Positions 7,926-17,100 of a stretch of DNA of 64,000 bases are shown here, in pieces. Location of the stretch: contig JBDKVA010000212.1 of the NCBI GenBank assembly GCA_039679375.1, positions 1-64,000 on the forward strand, read 5' to 3'. Each line of letters starts with the position of its first letter. Position 1 is the stretch's first letter. This stretch comes from JBDKVA01 sp039679375. Lineage in GTDB: Bacteria; Bacillota; Clostridia; Acetivibrionales; DTU013. The position numbers and the translations under genes were made by a program. The notes under the pieces were generated by a model that was not told the origin of the DNA, did no database searches, and saw only the letters and a program-made list of their open reading frames with translations.

Positions 7926-10244
7926 TCAAATTTTTAACCGTACCAGCAGCTTTTCCACCATCTCAAGCCCTTTGGTGTCGGCTTCTCTAAATTTTCGGAC
8001 GCAGTCGGCCATTCTTGCGCGGACTTCCGGGTTTTCAAAAGCCTCAGCGTTTACCGGATCATGTCCGACTTCCTTTACATAGGTGTCGCCCATAATACCG
8101 TTTGACCAGCCGAAATGATCTTCGATTTCTTTAAGCGCCTTTTTTTCTTCTGGGAAATATTGAGCAGACTGACAGAAGAAGTGCATAATGTAATAACGGC
8201 GCTCCGCCATATTACACCATGTCGGGTCGGCAACATGATCGATGAACTTCCGCACATTTTCGTCGGTAGTTTCTCCTTCAAACGCTCCGCAATCACCACC
8301 CGGAACGATGCGGGTACGTTTTACCTCGGCTATCATCTCCTCCATGCTCAACCGTAAAAAGCTTTCCCATTCGTCGTAGTAATGCCGGTCTCTGCCGCGA
8401 ACGCCCGCGTCCAAATAAGCGAGAACCTGGCGCATCCCCTCATGATACAACTCCCTGGCAGAGGATATTTTTTCACGTTTACCAGCAATGGTGAGTTCAG
8501 TATTTACATCATACCAGTCAGTGATTTCCTCTATTTTAGGGTGAGTATTGTCCGGTGCGGCGAAGTAAGGCGGGTAACCAAAAGTTACAAGAACATTTCC
8601 GTTTTCTTTATAACCTACCACAACCGATCCGAAAAAGCGGCTTTTGACAGGTAAAATAACCGGCTGTCCGAGGGTGCAGAGCGTACACTTGATTACTTCT
8701 TTCATTTCCGCTTCGTTCAAATATTCGTCTTTTTCTGAGTCAGCGTAATATACTTGTGGAAAAAATCCTGCGACGTTGTACACATGGTGCAACTCATCAC
8801 GTGTCGGTATTAAACAAGCAGGGCGCATGGCATGTCCGGTAATAATATCAGCCAGCGTATAATTAACATCGCAGCGCCAACCGTCACTGCCGTTTATAAA
8901 GCCATAACCCTGACCGGAATAATCCATAAAATAAGAAAATTCGTTAGCAAACGGCACATACCCGGGACAATTATGTTTTATCTCGGGAGGAATTTCGGTG
9001 CTTTTATCGGGCAATAGAAACACTTCGGGATAGCTTGATTCCCGTTGCGCTTGTTTCGCCATATTTAATATCTCCGGTTTTTTCGGGCTGTAGCTTTCCG
9101 GCGCATCTATAAATATTTTAATAAGTCCTGCAATTTCAAGTTCAAGCGCACGGCACTTTTTGAGCAAGTCTATTAATGAATTCCGCCTTTCGTTATTGGT
9201 CATAGCGAGGACTTTAGGGTCTGACCATTTGTTTTCAAATCCGATCTGAGCCCCTTCCTGTGCCATATCCTTTAACTGTTCACATAACTCGGCAGCTTTG
9301 AGAAGATTCTCATCACCGCACATCTCCGCGTAAATTTTAAGAAATTTATAAAGATGCAGCCGATTTTCGTACAGCGCGATGAAATGCGGAAAAACAGGCG
9401 AGGAAAAGTAAAAGGCTTCACTATTTTCAGCGTTCGCCTGTTCTAATTGCCGAATCCATTCGTCATAAATTGCCTGTCCGTAACCGAAATGTACGCGCGC
9501 AAAGTCCATTTCAGGCGGCGGCTCGACTTGCGTCAACATACGGTATCCTTCAACGATGGCCCGCTTATAGACAACCTCGCGGTCAAGCCTTTCACCGTCC
9601 GATTGAAACAGTGTGATTCCGGCGATGTCTTTCATCAATGAATCAAATTTGATAGGGTTTTCAAAATCATAAGAACAATTTAAATTATCGTTCCCATGTT
9701 CAAATTTATAACCCAATAAAACACTTCCGTTGTCCCGGTATCCCCAGATTAAATAATCAAAGGGGCCGCTGCCTTCGTCGATATACACTACGTTGCCGCG
9801 GAAAATCTGGTCTTTAATAATCGTTATGATTTCGTCTTCCGTATAATCCTCTTTCATCAGGTGACAAGAAGTAAGCCCATATACCGCCATGCTTAAAGAA
9901 TCATCCGGCAAACAGTAGAACAACCCAAACGCATGTCCAGTCAAGACGTTGTGAATGGAATATTCTATGTCGCTGTTAATCAAAGTGCCGGTATCGTCGC
10001 GGTTTTCAATTCTGCCGTAAAAAAGACCTAACGCGGAATAAACAGCAGGCTCAACATTGCTGTACGGCCATCTGTTGCCGCTAAACACCGCTATTTTATC
10101 TTTCGGCGTTATAATACATTCAGACGGCAGATTTAAGTTTTGTTCATTTTTCACCGCGTTTTTCATCATGTTTAAAATTTCCGGCTTTTTCGGGTTATAA
10201 CTCTCCGGCTTTATTTGATTTGGCTTTTTAACTGTGTCGCTCAT
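7926..10244 (-). CDS. Internally duplicated protein of unknown function
   Basis: I do not recognise this 772-aa soluble protein with confidence. It is a tandem duplication: the linker motif SY-x-PKKPEILNM occurs at about residues 15-26 and again near 384-396. Each is followed by a beta-rich half containing a TGHA motif and a GY-x4-NG turn, then by a helical half containing YDEW. No signal peptide or membrane segment is visible. The beta-rich halves recall papain-like/BtrH-type folds (Cys and Gly-Tyr-rich), but a catalytic set cannot be assigned. It lies 60 bases behind an AraC/GyrI regulator on the same strand, suggesting that it is expressed when that regulator senses a small ligand. Confidence 0.85.
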   Translation of the reverse strand: MSDTVKKPNQIKPESYNPKKPEILNMMKNAVKNEQNLNLPSECIITPKDKIAVFSGNRWPYSNVEPAVYSALGLFYGRIENRDDTGTLINSDIEYSIHNVLTGHAFGLFYCLPDDSLSMAVYGLTSCHLMKEDYTEDEIITIIKDQIFRGNVVYIDEGSGPFDYLIWGYRDNGSVLLGYKFEHGNDNLNCSYDFENPIKFDSLMKDIAGITLFQSDGERLDREVVYKRAIVEGYRMLTQVEPPPEMDFARVHFGYGQAIYDEWIRQLEQANAENSEAFYFSSPVFPHFIALYENRLHLYKFLKIYAEMCGDENLLKAAELCEQLKDMAQEGAQIGFENKWSDPKVLAMTNNERRNSLIDLLKKCRALELEIAGLIKIFIDAPESYSPKKPEILNMAKQAQRESSYPEVFLLPDKSTEIPPEIKHNCPGYVPFANEFSYFMDYSGQGYGFINGSDGWRCDVNYTLADIITGHAMRPACLIPTRDELHHVYNVAGFFPQVYYADSEKDEYLNEAEMKEVIKCTLCTLGQPVILPVKSRFFGSVVVGYKENGNVLVTFGYPPYFAAPDNTHPKIEEITDWYDVNTELTIAGKREKISSARELYHEGMRQVLAYLDAGVRGRDRHYYDEWESFLRLSMEEMIAEVKRTRIVPGGDCGAFEGETTDENVRKFIDHVADPTWCNMAERRYYIMHFFCQSAQYFPEEKKALKEIEDHFGWSNGIMGDTYVKEVGHDPVNAEAFENPEVRARMADCVRKFREADTKGLEMVEKLLVRLKI

Positions 10245-10304
10245 GGTTCCACTCTCCTGTTCGGTTTTTCTTTAATCTATCAAATAAAAGCCCTGCCTGT
10301 CTTA

Positions 10305-11576
10305 TCATTTCGTATCAATTTTTACGGGGCAGTACATTTTTATTTTTGGGTTATCAAAGCTCTCCTTCGCGTCATACAACGCAAAGATACCCTTTTTGTC
10401 GGCGGTCATGCTATTGTTCCATGCGAAGGACAACAGCATGTCGGCATACCGGTCATAATCGCCTATGACACTGCTCTCCAACAAAAGATAATTGTCTTGG
10501 TCTGTGGCAACACTTTCAATATTTTTATCATCCTCGCTCCGTAACCCGGATTTAACCTGGACGCCGCAGACGTATGAATTTAATTCTTTTCGTAAATAGA
10601 AATCTTTGGAGGCCCTTAAAATATACGGATAACACGCCGTCAGATAATCTATCACCGTTTGGGATGCTATTTTTTCGGCGTTATATCCTTTAGCTTTCGA
10701 GACAATGAAACGCAGTCCGGGGTTTCTTATCAAGGTAATTTTTGTTTCCTTGCCGCGTTTTTTAATCGGTAGATAAAGTTTTAGTTTGGCTGGTCTGCCG
10801 TTTTTCAATATGTATTCTTCATAATACGGTTCGTCTGTGTATTCAAACATGCTGGTTTGCAGCCACTCGGAGTATAAATAATCCCATGCAGCGTTGATTT
10901 TCCGCTCGTCGTTTCTGACGGTGGAAGTGGCGAATACAGCGTTAAAACAGGGAACTTCATGCGTTATTTCAAAACCGTACGATTCCAGTTTATTGTAATC
11001 TCTATCAGTATCGGTCAGGTATAATTCGTAACAAAACTTATTGCCCATCTGTTCGCAGTTTCTGCCGAAAATCCGCCCACCGTATTCCGGGATTACCTTC
11101 AAGAAAGTATTAGTCGCCATGTTTTCGATATCCATCATGCTTGAATGATAAAACAGGACGCGCAAGGTGCCGGGAATGGTTTCGCCCGACACGAAAACCG
11201 ATTGCAAGGGCTCTCCTCTAAATGGCGGAAAAAAATAATAAGTACCGCCGCTTTTATATTCGGATGGCGTTAATCCAAGCGACTGTCTTATCGCCCGGCA
11301 CAAGGTTTGATGTGAGGAATATCCGCACTGTAAAGCAATATCCGTAAGTCCCAAATCGGACGTTTTTATCAACGCCAAGGCGTTTGAAAGCCGCCGCTTG
11401 CGGACGTACTCCTTAACAGAATGGCCTGTCAGGCTGTAAAAATCGCGGTATAGCTGGGCATATGAAACACAACCGACATTTGAAAGCAGTTCGACATCTA
11501 AATCAGTTGCGAAATTATTTTCAATGTGTCGGATTAGGTTGTTTATATATTCTACTTTATTTATCGCCTCGTTCAT
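10305..11576 (-). CDS. AraC family regulator with GyrI-like effector domains
   Basis: A DNA-binding transcriptional regulator of 423 aa. The N-terminal 110 residues hold the two AraC helix-turn-helix units, including the signature DIALQCGYSSHQTLCRAIRQ and the following GLTPSEYK. The middle (about 115-270) looks like a GyrI/effector-binding domain ending in the typical NGRPAKLKLYLPIKKR. The last 150 residues may be a second copy of that fold. Such regulators bind small hydrophobic or peptide-like ligands. ATG 11576 is preferred, with AGGG upstream, over a TTG at 11600 that lacks a ribosome site. It probably controls itself and the duplicated gene downstream. Confidence 0.88.
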   Translation of the reverse strand: MNEAINKVEYINNLIRHIENNFATDLDVELLSNVGCVSYAQLYRDFYSLTGHSVKEYVRKRRLSNALALIKTSDLGLTDIALQCGYSSHQTLCRAIRQSLGLTPSEYKSGGTYYFFPPFRGEPLQSVFVSGETIPGTLRVLFYHSSMMDIENMATNTFLKVIPEYGGRIFGRNCEQMGNKFCYELYLTDTDRDYNKLESYGFEITHEVPCFNAVFATSTVRNDERKINAAWDYLYSEWLQTSMFEYTDEPYYEEYILKNGRPAKLKLYLPIKKRGKETKITLIRNPGLRFIVSKAKGYNAEKIASQTVIDYLTACYPYILRASKDFYLRKELNSYVCGVQVKSGLRSEDDKNIESVATDQDNYLLLESSVIGDYDRYADMLLSFAWNNSMTADKKGIFALYDAKESFDNPKIKMYCPVKIDTK

Positions 11577-11968
11577 AGCAGCTTTTATCCCTGAAAACAA
11601 TATGTACTTGCTTTATGAAATAAAAATTCACTAATCTCCCCATATCCTACCATAAACACGCAGAAATGAAAACTAGTGCTTGCATATGCGCAGTGGCGCG
11701 TCCTCCTGTGAAACAAGAAAGCCATTAATTAAATGTGAACCATATACATTTATAACTTCATCTTCGTTTAAAGAAGCTATATCATGTAGAGGGTATACAT
11801 GTCCAGCAAGCCCTACATCAAGGAGTAAATAACTAAAATTCGTATTTGTCCACATACTAAATAGTTAATAAGTTCACAGAATTTTGTCGGTAATGCTTGC
11901 GATACCCCATATAAAAAGAGCCTTAGGCTCTTTTTTGTTGTTATCAACCACATGTTTTTTATATCAGC
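11577..11968. other. Intergenic region without a secure gene
   Basis: The 392-base gap between the AraC gene and the rhomboid-like gene is AT-rich. A possible 60-aa reading frame on the minus strand (11673-11855, beginning MWTNTNFSY) has no ribosome-binding site and no recognised relatives; it may be a gene remnant. The only firm element is the terminator at 11913-11935. Confidence 0.5.
11913..11935 (-). terminator. Intrinsic terminator of the prs-rhomboid operon
   Basis: AAAAAGAGCC and GGCTCTTTTT form a perfect ten-base stem around TTA, with a T-run on either strand. It lies about 35 bases after the stop of the rhomboid-like gene on the minus strand. Confidence 0.85.
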
Positions 11969-12796
11969 TTAACCTTTATCTGCACTCCCGACATGCTCGT
12001 GCGTGTGGAGGTGTTCCATGCAATACTCATAATCCCCTTTACATTCGGAGCAATACCTGAATTCAAGGTTTTTATCGTCCTTCTCGGTCCTGCCGCATAT
12101 CGCGCACCTGTGCATGGTAATATCCTTCGGGATCTTCGCTTCATAGCTTCTGCGGTTGTAATAAGCCTTCCTTCCTGTAGCCAGCCTTATGACAATGTCT
12201 TTCCCGAAAAACAGAAGGAAGTTCAGTACGGAGCCGCCTACCGTTATCAGCCCGTAGATCGGGACGCCCCGGAACATATATATAAGCATAGCGGCATAAG
12301 CCAGCGACAAATATTTCATCTTGATCGGTATAAAGAAGAAAATCATGATCTGATAATTCGGAAACAGATAGGAAAACGCAAATATGAGCGAGAAGTTCAA
12401 AAACACGGATGTTCCGGTCCCACCTGTCAGAAATGCCGCGCCAATTGTGCCAAGTACGCCGATCAGATAATAAAGATTGAACTTGAAGGAGCCCCATTCG
12501 TGCTCCAGCGTATTGCCGATCATATAATAAAAATATAGCGTAAACAGCAGCCATAGGGGAGAGGTCGTCGGCGGGATAAACAGGAAGGTGATCAGCCTCC
12601 ATACTTCACCACGCATAACAAGCTTCGGTATGAGCATTAGATTCATCATAAAGGTAATGCCCGCTTCCGTTTGTGACAGCACAATTGACAGCAATGCGGT
12701 AGCACAATTGAGTGCAGTGATATAGATCATCAGGTTTTTGATGCTATACTTACCAAGTTTCCTTTCTATCCTGCCAAGCCAATACAAATATTCCAC
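11969..12796 (-). CDS. Rhomboid-fold membrane protein lacking protease residues, with C-terminal zinc-ribbon
   Basis: This 275-aa protein has six hydrophobic segments over residues 20-205 with the rhomboid layout: a GEVWRLITFLF segment entering the L1 region, then TLEHEWGSFKF. The catalytic GxSG serine of helix 4 is replaced by a stretch reading LNFSLIFAF. The helix-6 histidine is absent, and the helix-2 HxxxN is WLLFT. It is therefore a predicted inactive rhomboid (derlin/iRhom-like), acting as a membrane scaffold. The cytosolic tail has Cys pairs CAIC and CSEC plus a His-rich end, probably binding zinc. It lies 34 bases after prs in one operon. Confidence 0.85.
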   Translation of the reverse strand: MEYLYWLGRIERKLGKYSIKNLMIYITALNCATALLSIVLSQTEAGITFMMNLMLIPKLVMRGEVWRLITFLFIPPTTSPLWLLFTLYFYYMIGNTLEHEWGSFKFNLYYLIGVLGTIGAAFLTGGTGTSVFLNFSLIFAFSYLFPNYQIMIFFFIPIKMKYLSLAYAAMLIYMFRGVPIYGLITVGGSVLNFLLFFGKDIVIRLATGRKAYYNRRSYEAKIPKDITMHRCAICGRTEKDDKNLEFRYCSECKGDYEYCMEHLHTHEHVGSADKG

Positions 12797-12830
12797 CCTC
12801 TCTTCGTATTATTCAATGCACAAGTTCAAT

Positions 12831-13817
12831 TTATTCATGGTATGATTGCTTCATAATATTTTCCGATATATTGGTAAACAGCGGGCTGACCGATTCTTTG
12901 TTGTGGATGCGTATCAGAGCTTGTGCAAATAGCGGCGCAACTGATACTTTCCTTATCTTTTTTGAATCCGCAATATTATCATTTGTCACCGAATCCGTAG
13001 CGATCAACAGATCGACAGGGCTCTCTTCGATCTTCCTGACTCCTTCCCTGGATAACAGCAGGTGCGAAAGACATGCAATGACTTTTGCCGCTCCACGCTT
13101 TTTGAGTTCATGCGCCAGCTCGATCAAAGTGCCTCCGCTCAGGCTGAAATCGTCTGTGATCAGCGCTGTTTTGCCGCTGACGCCACCGATGATCTCAAGT
13201 ATTTCCGCTTTCTCATCATGCGCCTTTCTCGTTTTGTCACCGATGGCAATGGAGGCATCCAAATAGCCGGCATACTTCCTGGCTTGCTTGACAAACCCCG
13301 CATCCGGCGACACAACGACCAGATTGTCAATATTGAGTTTTTTAATGTATTCACATAAAACCGGAAGAGCATGCAAATGGTCCACCGGCTTTTTGAAAAA
13401 GCCCTGTACCTGCGGGCTGTGCAGATCCATCGTTACGACCCTGTCGATACCGGCAAGCTCCATACATTCGGCACATACCCGTGCGCGGATGGACACCCTC
13501 GGCTCATCCTTCTTGTCAGCCTTTGCATAGCTGAAATAGGGCATGATCGCCGTAACGGAATTTGCACTGGCCCGTTTAAACGCATCCGCCCAGAACAGGA
13601 TCTCGACGAATTCGTCATTCGGGTTCAGACCTATGGGCTGTACCAGATATACATCCGTTCCCCTGACCGTTTCGCAGGCCTTCACATACGTATTCCCTTC
13701 GGAAAAGGTTATGACCTCGGACCTGGACAGACTTCCGCCAAAATAGCTGCACATATCTTCTGCAAATTTTTTACCGGTACTCCCTGCAAAAATTTTCGCT
13801 CCATGTAAAGTCGTCAT
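12831..13817 (-). CDS. prs: Ribose-phosphate pyrophosphokinase (PRPP synthetase)
   Basis: The enzyme transfers pyrophosphate from ATP to ribose-5-phosphate, making PRPP for purines, pyrimidines, His, Trp and salvage. The 328-aa protein has the metal-binding DLHSPQVQGFF and the ribose-phosphate loop in a diverged form, TDDFSLSGGT instead of the usual DDMIDTAGT. The SPDAGFVKQARKYA segment replaces the more common SPDxGGVxRA. It may therefore be a second, divergent paralogue, with the standard enzyme elsewhere. GGGGTGG precedes the ATG. It could supply PRPP to upp in this window. It is cotranscribed with the rhomboid-like gene. Confidence 0.9.
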   Translation of the reverse strand: MTTLHGAKIFAGSTGKKFAEDMCSYFGGSLSRSEVITFSEGNTYVKACETVRGTDVYLVQPIGLNPNDEFVEILFWADAFKRASANSVTAIMPYFSYAKADKKDEPRVSIRARVCAECMELAGIDRVVTMDLHSPQVQGFFKKPVDHLHALPVLCEYIKKLNIDNLVVVSPDAGFVKQARKYAGYLDASIAIGDKTRKAHDEKAEILEIIGGVSGKTALITDDFSLSGGTLIELAHELKKRGAAKVIACLSHLLLSREGVRKIEESPVDLLIATDSVTNDNIADSKKIRKVSVAPLFAQALIRIHNKESVSPLFTNISENIMKQSYHE

Positions 13818-13900
13818 AATTCCACCCCAAATCTGTTTACAAATTCATCCGCCATGAGACACGCTGCCTGACAAATGCCTGATGTCAATACCCTTCTTCG

Positions 13901-13909
13901 ATTATACCA
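13901..13909 (-). promoter_or_regulatory. Extended -10 promoter for prs
   Basis: On the minus strand TGGTATAAT is a full extended -10 element about 85 bases before the prs ATG. The -35 position is weak, as is usual for extended -10 promoters. A TTGACA nearer prs (13883-13888) has no matching -10. Confidence 0.5.
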
Positions 13910-14126
13910 CGCAACGCACCCTCATTTTATCATAAACTGACACATGATTACCACAGTTTGTACCGAAAATTACCAGCCTATTTATTGCAAAAAGATACAA
14001 AAAGTGTACAGGCCATGGCTGAATTTTCGTCATAAAAAGCATTATTACATCAAAAAGCAAATGAGGATTGGCGCATGGCAGGCCATGAAGATCATTATGA
14101 AGACACTGCGAAAATTTTTCTATAGA
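13910..14126. other. Intergenic region, no secure gene
   Basis: Between the prs promoter and the terminator of the large secreted-protein gene I see no convincing gene. A 78-codon plus-strand frame (13944-14180) lacks a ribosome site, is very rich in Lys, Tyr and Ile, and runs through the terminator, so I do not call it. Confidence 0.5.
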
Positions 14127-14157
14127 AAAGCACTTGCGATCCTTCCGCAGGTGCTTT
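14127..14157 (-). terminator. Intrinsic terminator ending the Tad/surface-protein gene run
   Basis: A 12-base stem (14127-14138 with 14146-14157, one G-T pair, seven-base loop) begins one base after the stop codon of the 1615-aa gene and is followed by a T-rich stretch on the minus strand. Confidence 0.85.
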
Positions 14158-14158
14158 C

Positions 14159-17100
14159 TTACTCCTTCGGCTGGATATAGGTCAGGTCGTATATGTTCCC
14201 TGTTATTTCGATATCGTCAATGACATATTGAGCCGTATTGTTGCCCTTATAGGCTGTAACAGTCATTTTATAGGGCTGTCTCAGCTTGTTGTTCTCCCAG
14301 TCCTTCGTTGACGGAGCCAAAGGCAGATGATACTCCCAATATACGTGGTTGCCGGATACGGGGAATGTAGCATTTGCAGGAAAGTCCACACGGTATCCGA
14401 AATAATCCTTTTCATAATCATAGCTTTGTCCATTGGGATCCGTATAGGTCATCGCCTCCAGTTCCGGACTGAAACGGACTGTTACACGTTCCGGATCGCC
14501 GATTGTTGTGATATCGATTTTCAAACATTCCAACGATAAAAACCTATGCGGTTCGTTCGTCATATTCTTTTCAAAAATATCGGTCTGTCCGCGCCAGTGG
14601 TTCCAGTAGCCATTCAGGCTTACATTGGAAATGCCGAGGTTGGTAAGCCTGAAAGCCATATCTCTGCTCTGGTTGCTGCCGTTTGGCGCGATTGCCGTAA
14701 AACGGGCAACGTAATCGCCGTCCGGAACATTGCCAGGTATGGTCAGGCTTCCTGTCCAATCCTTGCCCCCACTTCCCGCTGCTCCCGCGCCTGCACCTCC
14801 TCCTGCCGCTGCTGTAAGGTCGTATGTCCTTTCGTAAGCAGTTCCCTGAAACAGCGTTGCGCTTACCGTACTAGCATATTTCGACGTCTGAGCGGTTGCC
14901 GCTGCAACCGTGTCACCCGTTACTTCCGATGGCATGACCGGCTCCAGGTTCAGGGGTGTTGACACATTGATGGTAAAGCTTTTTGTAGCCGTCCTGTTAT
15001 AGTCGCCCATTGCCGTAATCCTGAATTCATAGGCACGATCAGGCAAGGAAGCCGGTATTTGATATATAACATTGTTCCACTGAATATCATTCCCTGATTT
15101 AACGCCGGTTGTTTCACTGAAGTTCACATCCTTAACAGGAGATACCCTCGTACCGCTTCTATATAGCGCCATCTCAAGGCCCACATTATACGGGTACCGG
15201 GTCCACAGGTCAAAGGCCTCCAGGCTTTCCGATGCTGGTATACTTGCAAGGCTGAACCTGTTGTCCAGCGCACGCAGCGATGCGTTGAACTGCATGGACG
15301 GCGCCGAATCGAGCGAGAAATTCAGGATAAGCGGATCAGACCAGGCTCCTTCCGGATCCTTGACAAAATAATGCAGTTCATAATTACCGGGCGCAAGCTT
15401 GTCAGGTATGTTGTAACAGAACTCGCCTCCCGCTTGCCTGTACATGATTTTTCTTTCTATAATGCCCTTATCCTCCCTATTGTATTGATGATCCGGGTCA
15501 TAGGAGTTATCCACCCAGGTGGTTCTATATACGTTATCCGCCGGATCAAAGTCCCAATCCAGTGCAGCTAGCGCCAGCGGCTTGCGGTGAGCGTAAATGT
15601 TGATGAAAGGCGTCCCCGAATACCGGGAAAAGCTGCTGAAGGCCGGATCGGCAGAGGGTACATCCTTCACCCGCCTGTATATCGTGTATTTCCCAGGCTT
15701 GTTTATTTTATTTATGAGTGTTTCCACCCATCCCGACTCATCGGAATATCCCTCAACTGCAAAGGTTTCTCTGCCGCTTCCATTGTCAAAGTAATCCGTA
15801 TCCTGCACATACAACAGCTTCTTCTCTGTCAGCCTATCATTTTCCTCATCAAAATCAGACACATTCAATTTAATGTTATCCGTTCCCGCAAGTACATAAT
15901 ATTCCTCTGCAGTACCTCCATTTGACATGCTATCAAGAGCCGACTGCACTAATTTATCGACTGGCCTGTCGTTCAGGATAAAATATTGTGCGGCAATCTG
16001 GTTTTTTGCGCTGTCAGGGCTAATCAATATCAGCTTCGCATCCGCTTTTGAAAGCACAGTCTTCAGATCAAGCAGTCCATTGATATTTCCATCGGTTATA
16101 TATATCACATATTTCGAAGACGTCGGACGGAACGGATCTGCATAAGGCTGCCGCACATCTTTCTTTATGGTACCGCTGTAATAGCCAGTATAATCATCAT
16201 GCCACACCATTCTGGGCACCCATGCACTGACGGTCCTTGATACAGTTCCGCTGTAATAACCGGTATATGTCCTCCTTCTGGTATATGTGGCGCCTATTCG
16301 CGCTTTTCCCGATGGATATCCCGTATCGCTGTCTTCAGTAAAACCAACCTTCGACAGTGTTCCCGTGAAACCGCCTTCATTATATTGCAGGGTTGGCTGA
16401 TCCGATTTGCTGGAACTAATCTGCTGCCAGCCTGTACCGGTATAAACGTATACATTTTCAGCCCAGCCGCTTTGAGTCCCTGTAACTGTTTTACTCTCAA
16501 GCCTGGATTCATAACCGCCTTCATCGGTTTGGTATGAATTATTCGATACACTTGTCCTGTTCAATACTCCAAAATAGCCGTTACTTGCATATTCCGCAGT
16601 CCCGGATGGATAGCTCGCTCCGGTATGCACGGCAGTACTGGCGGGCTGTGTGTAAGTATAGGTATGCATGTCCCATACCTCTACGTCGGATTGGATATTA
16701 GCCGATCTCAGATAATTATTGAACTCAAGCCGGTTGTCCCGAATATATTTCACCTTGTCGTTTTCAAGATTTGGATCCAGCATGATAAAAGTGTCGACCT
16801 GCGGCCTATTTATGGGTATCTCCGCATACAAGCCTGCCATGGGTTGCAGATTATCCACAAGAATTTCCCTCTCAACCGTCCTGGATACCTTGTCTTCTGC
16901 CGTAATGAATTCGTTGATTGTTTCCTCGCCGAAGCTTTCCTCTATGGTATTTAGAAACTTGTAGCGTCCAAGACCTTCGGGCTTGAATACCGGGAAGCCC
17001 TTGCTGCCGTCGTATGTTTTGATCAGCTTATCATATTTACCGTCATTATTGCTGTCATACCACAGCTCAATGGTATTCCTGCTTATCTTGTCATTGTCCG

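Noticed and set aside
11673..11855. 60-codon minus-strand frame
   Set aside because: No ribosome site and no recognisable family; mentioned only as a possible remnant.
13944..14180. 78-codon plus-strand frame
   Set aside because: No ribosome site, biased composition, and it runs through the terminator of the opposite gene.
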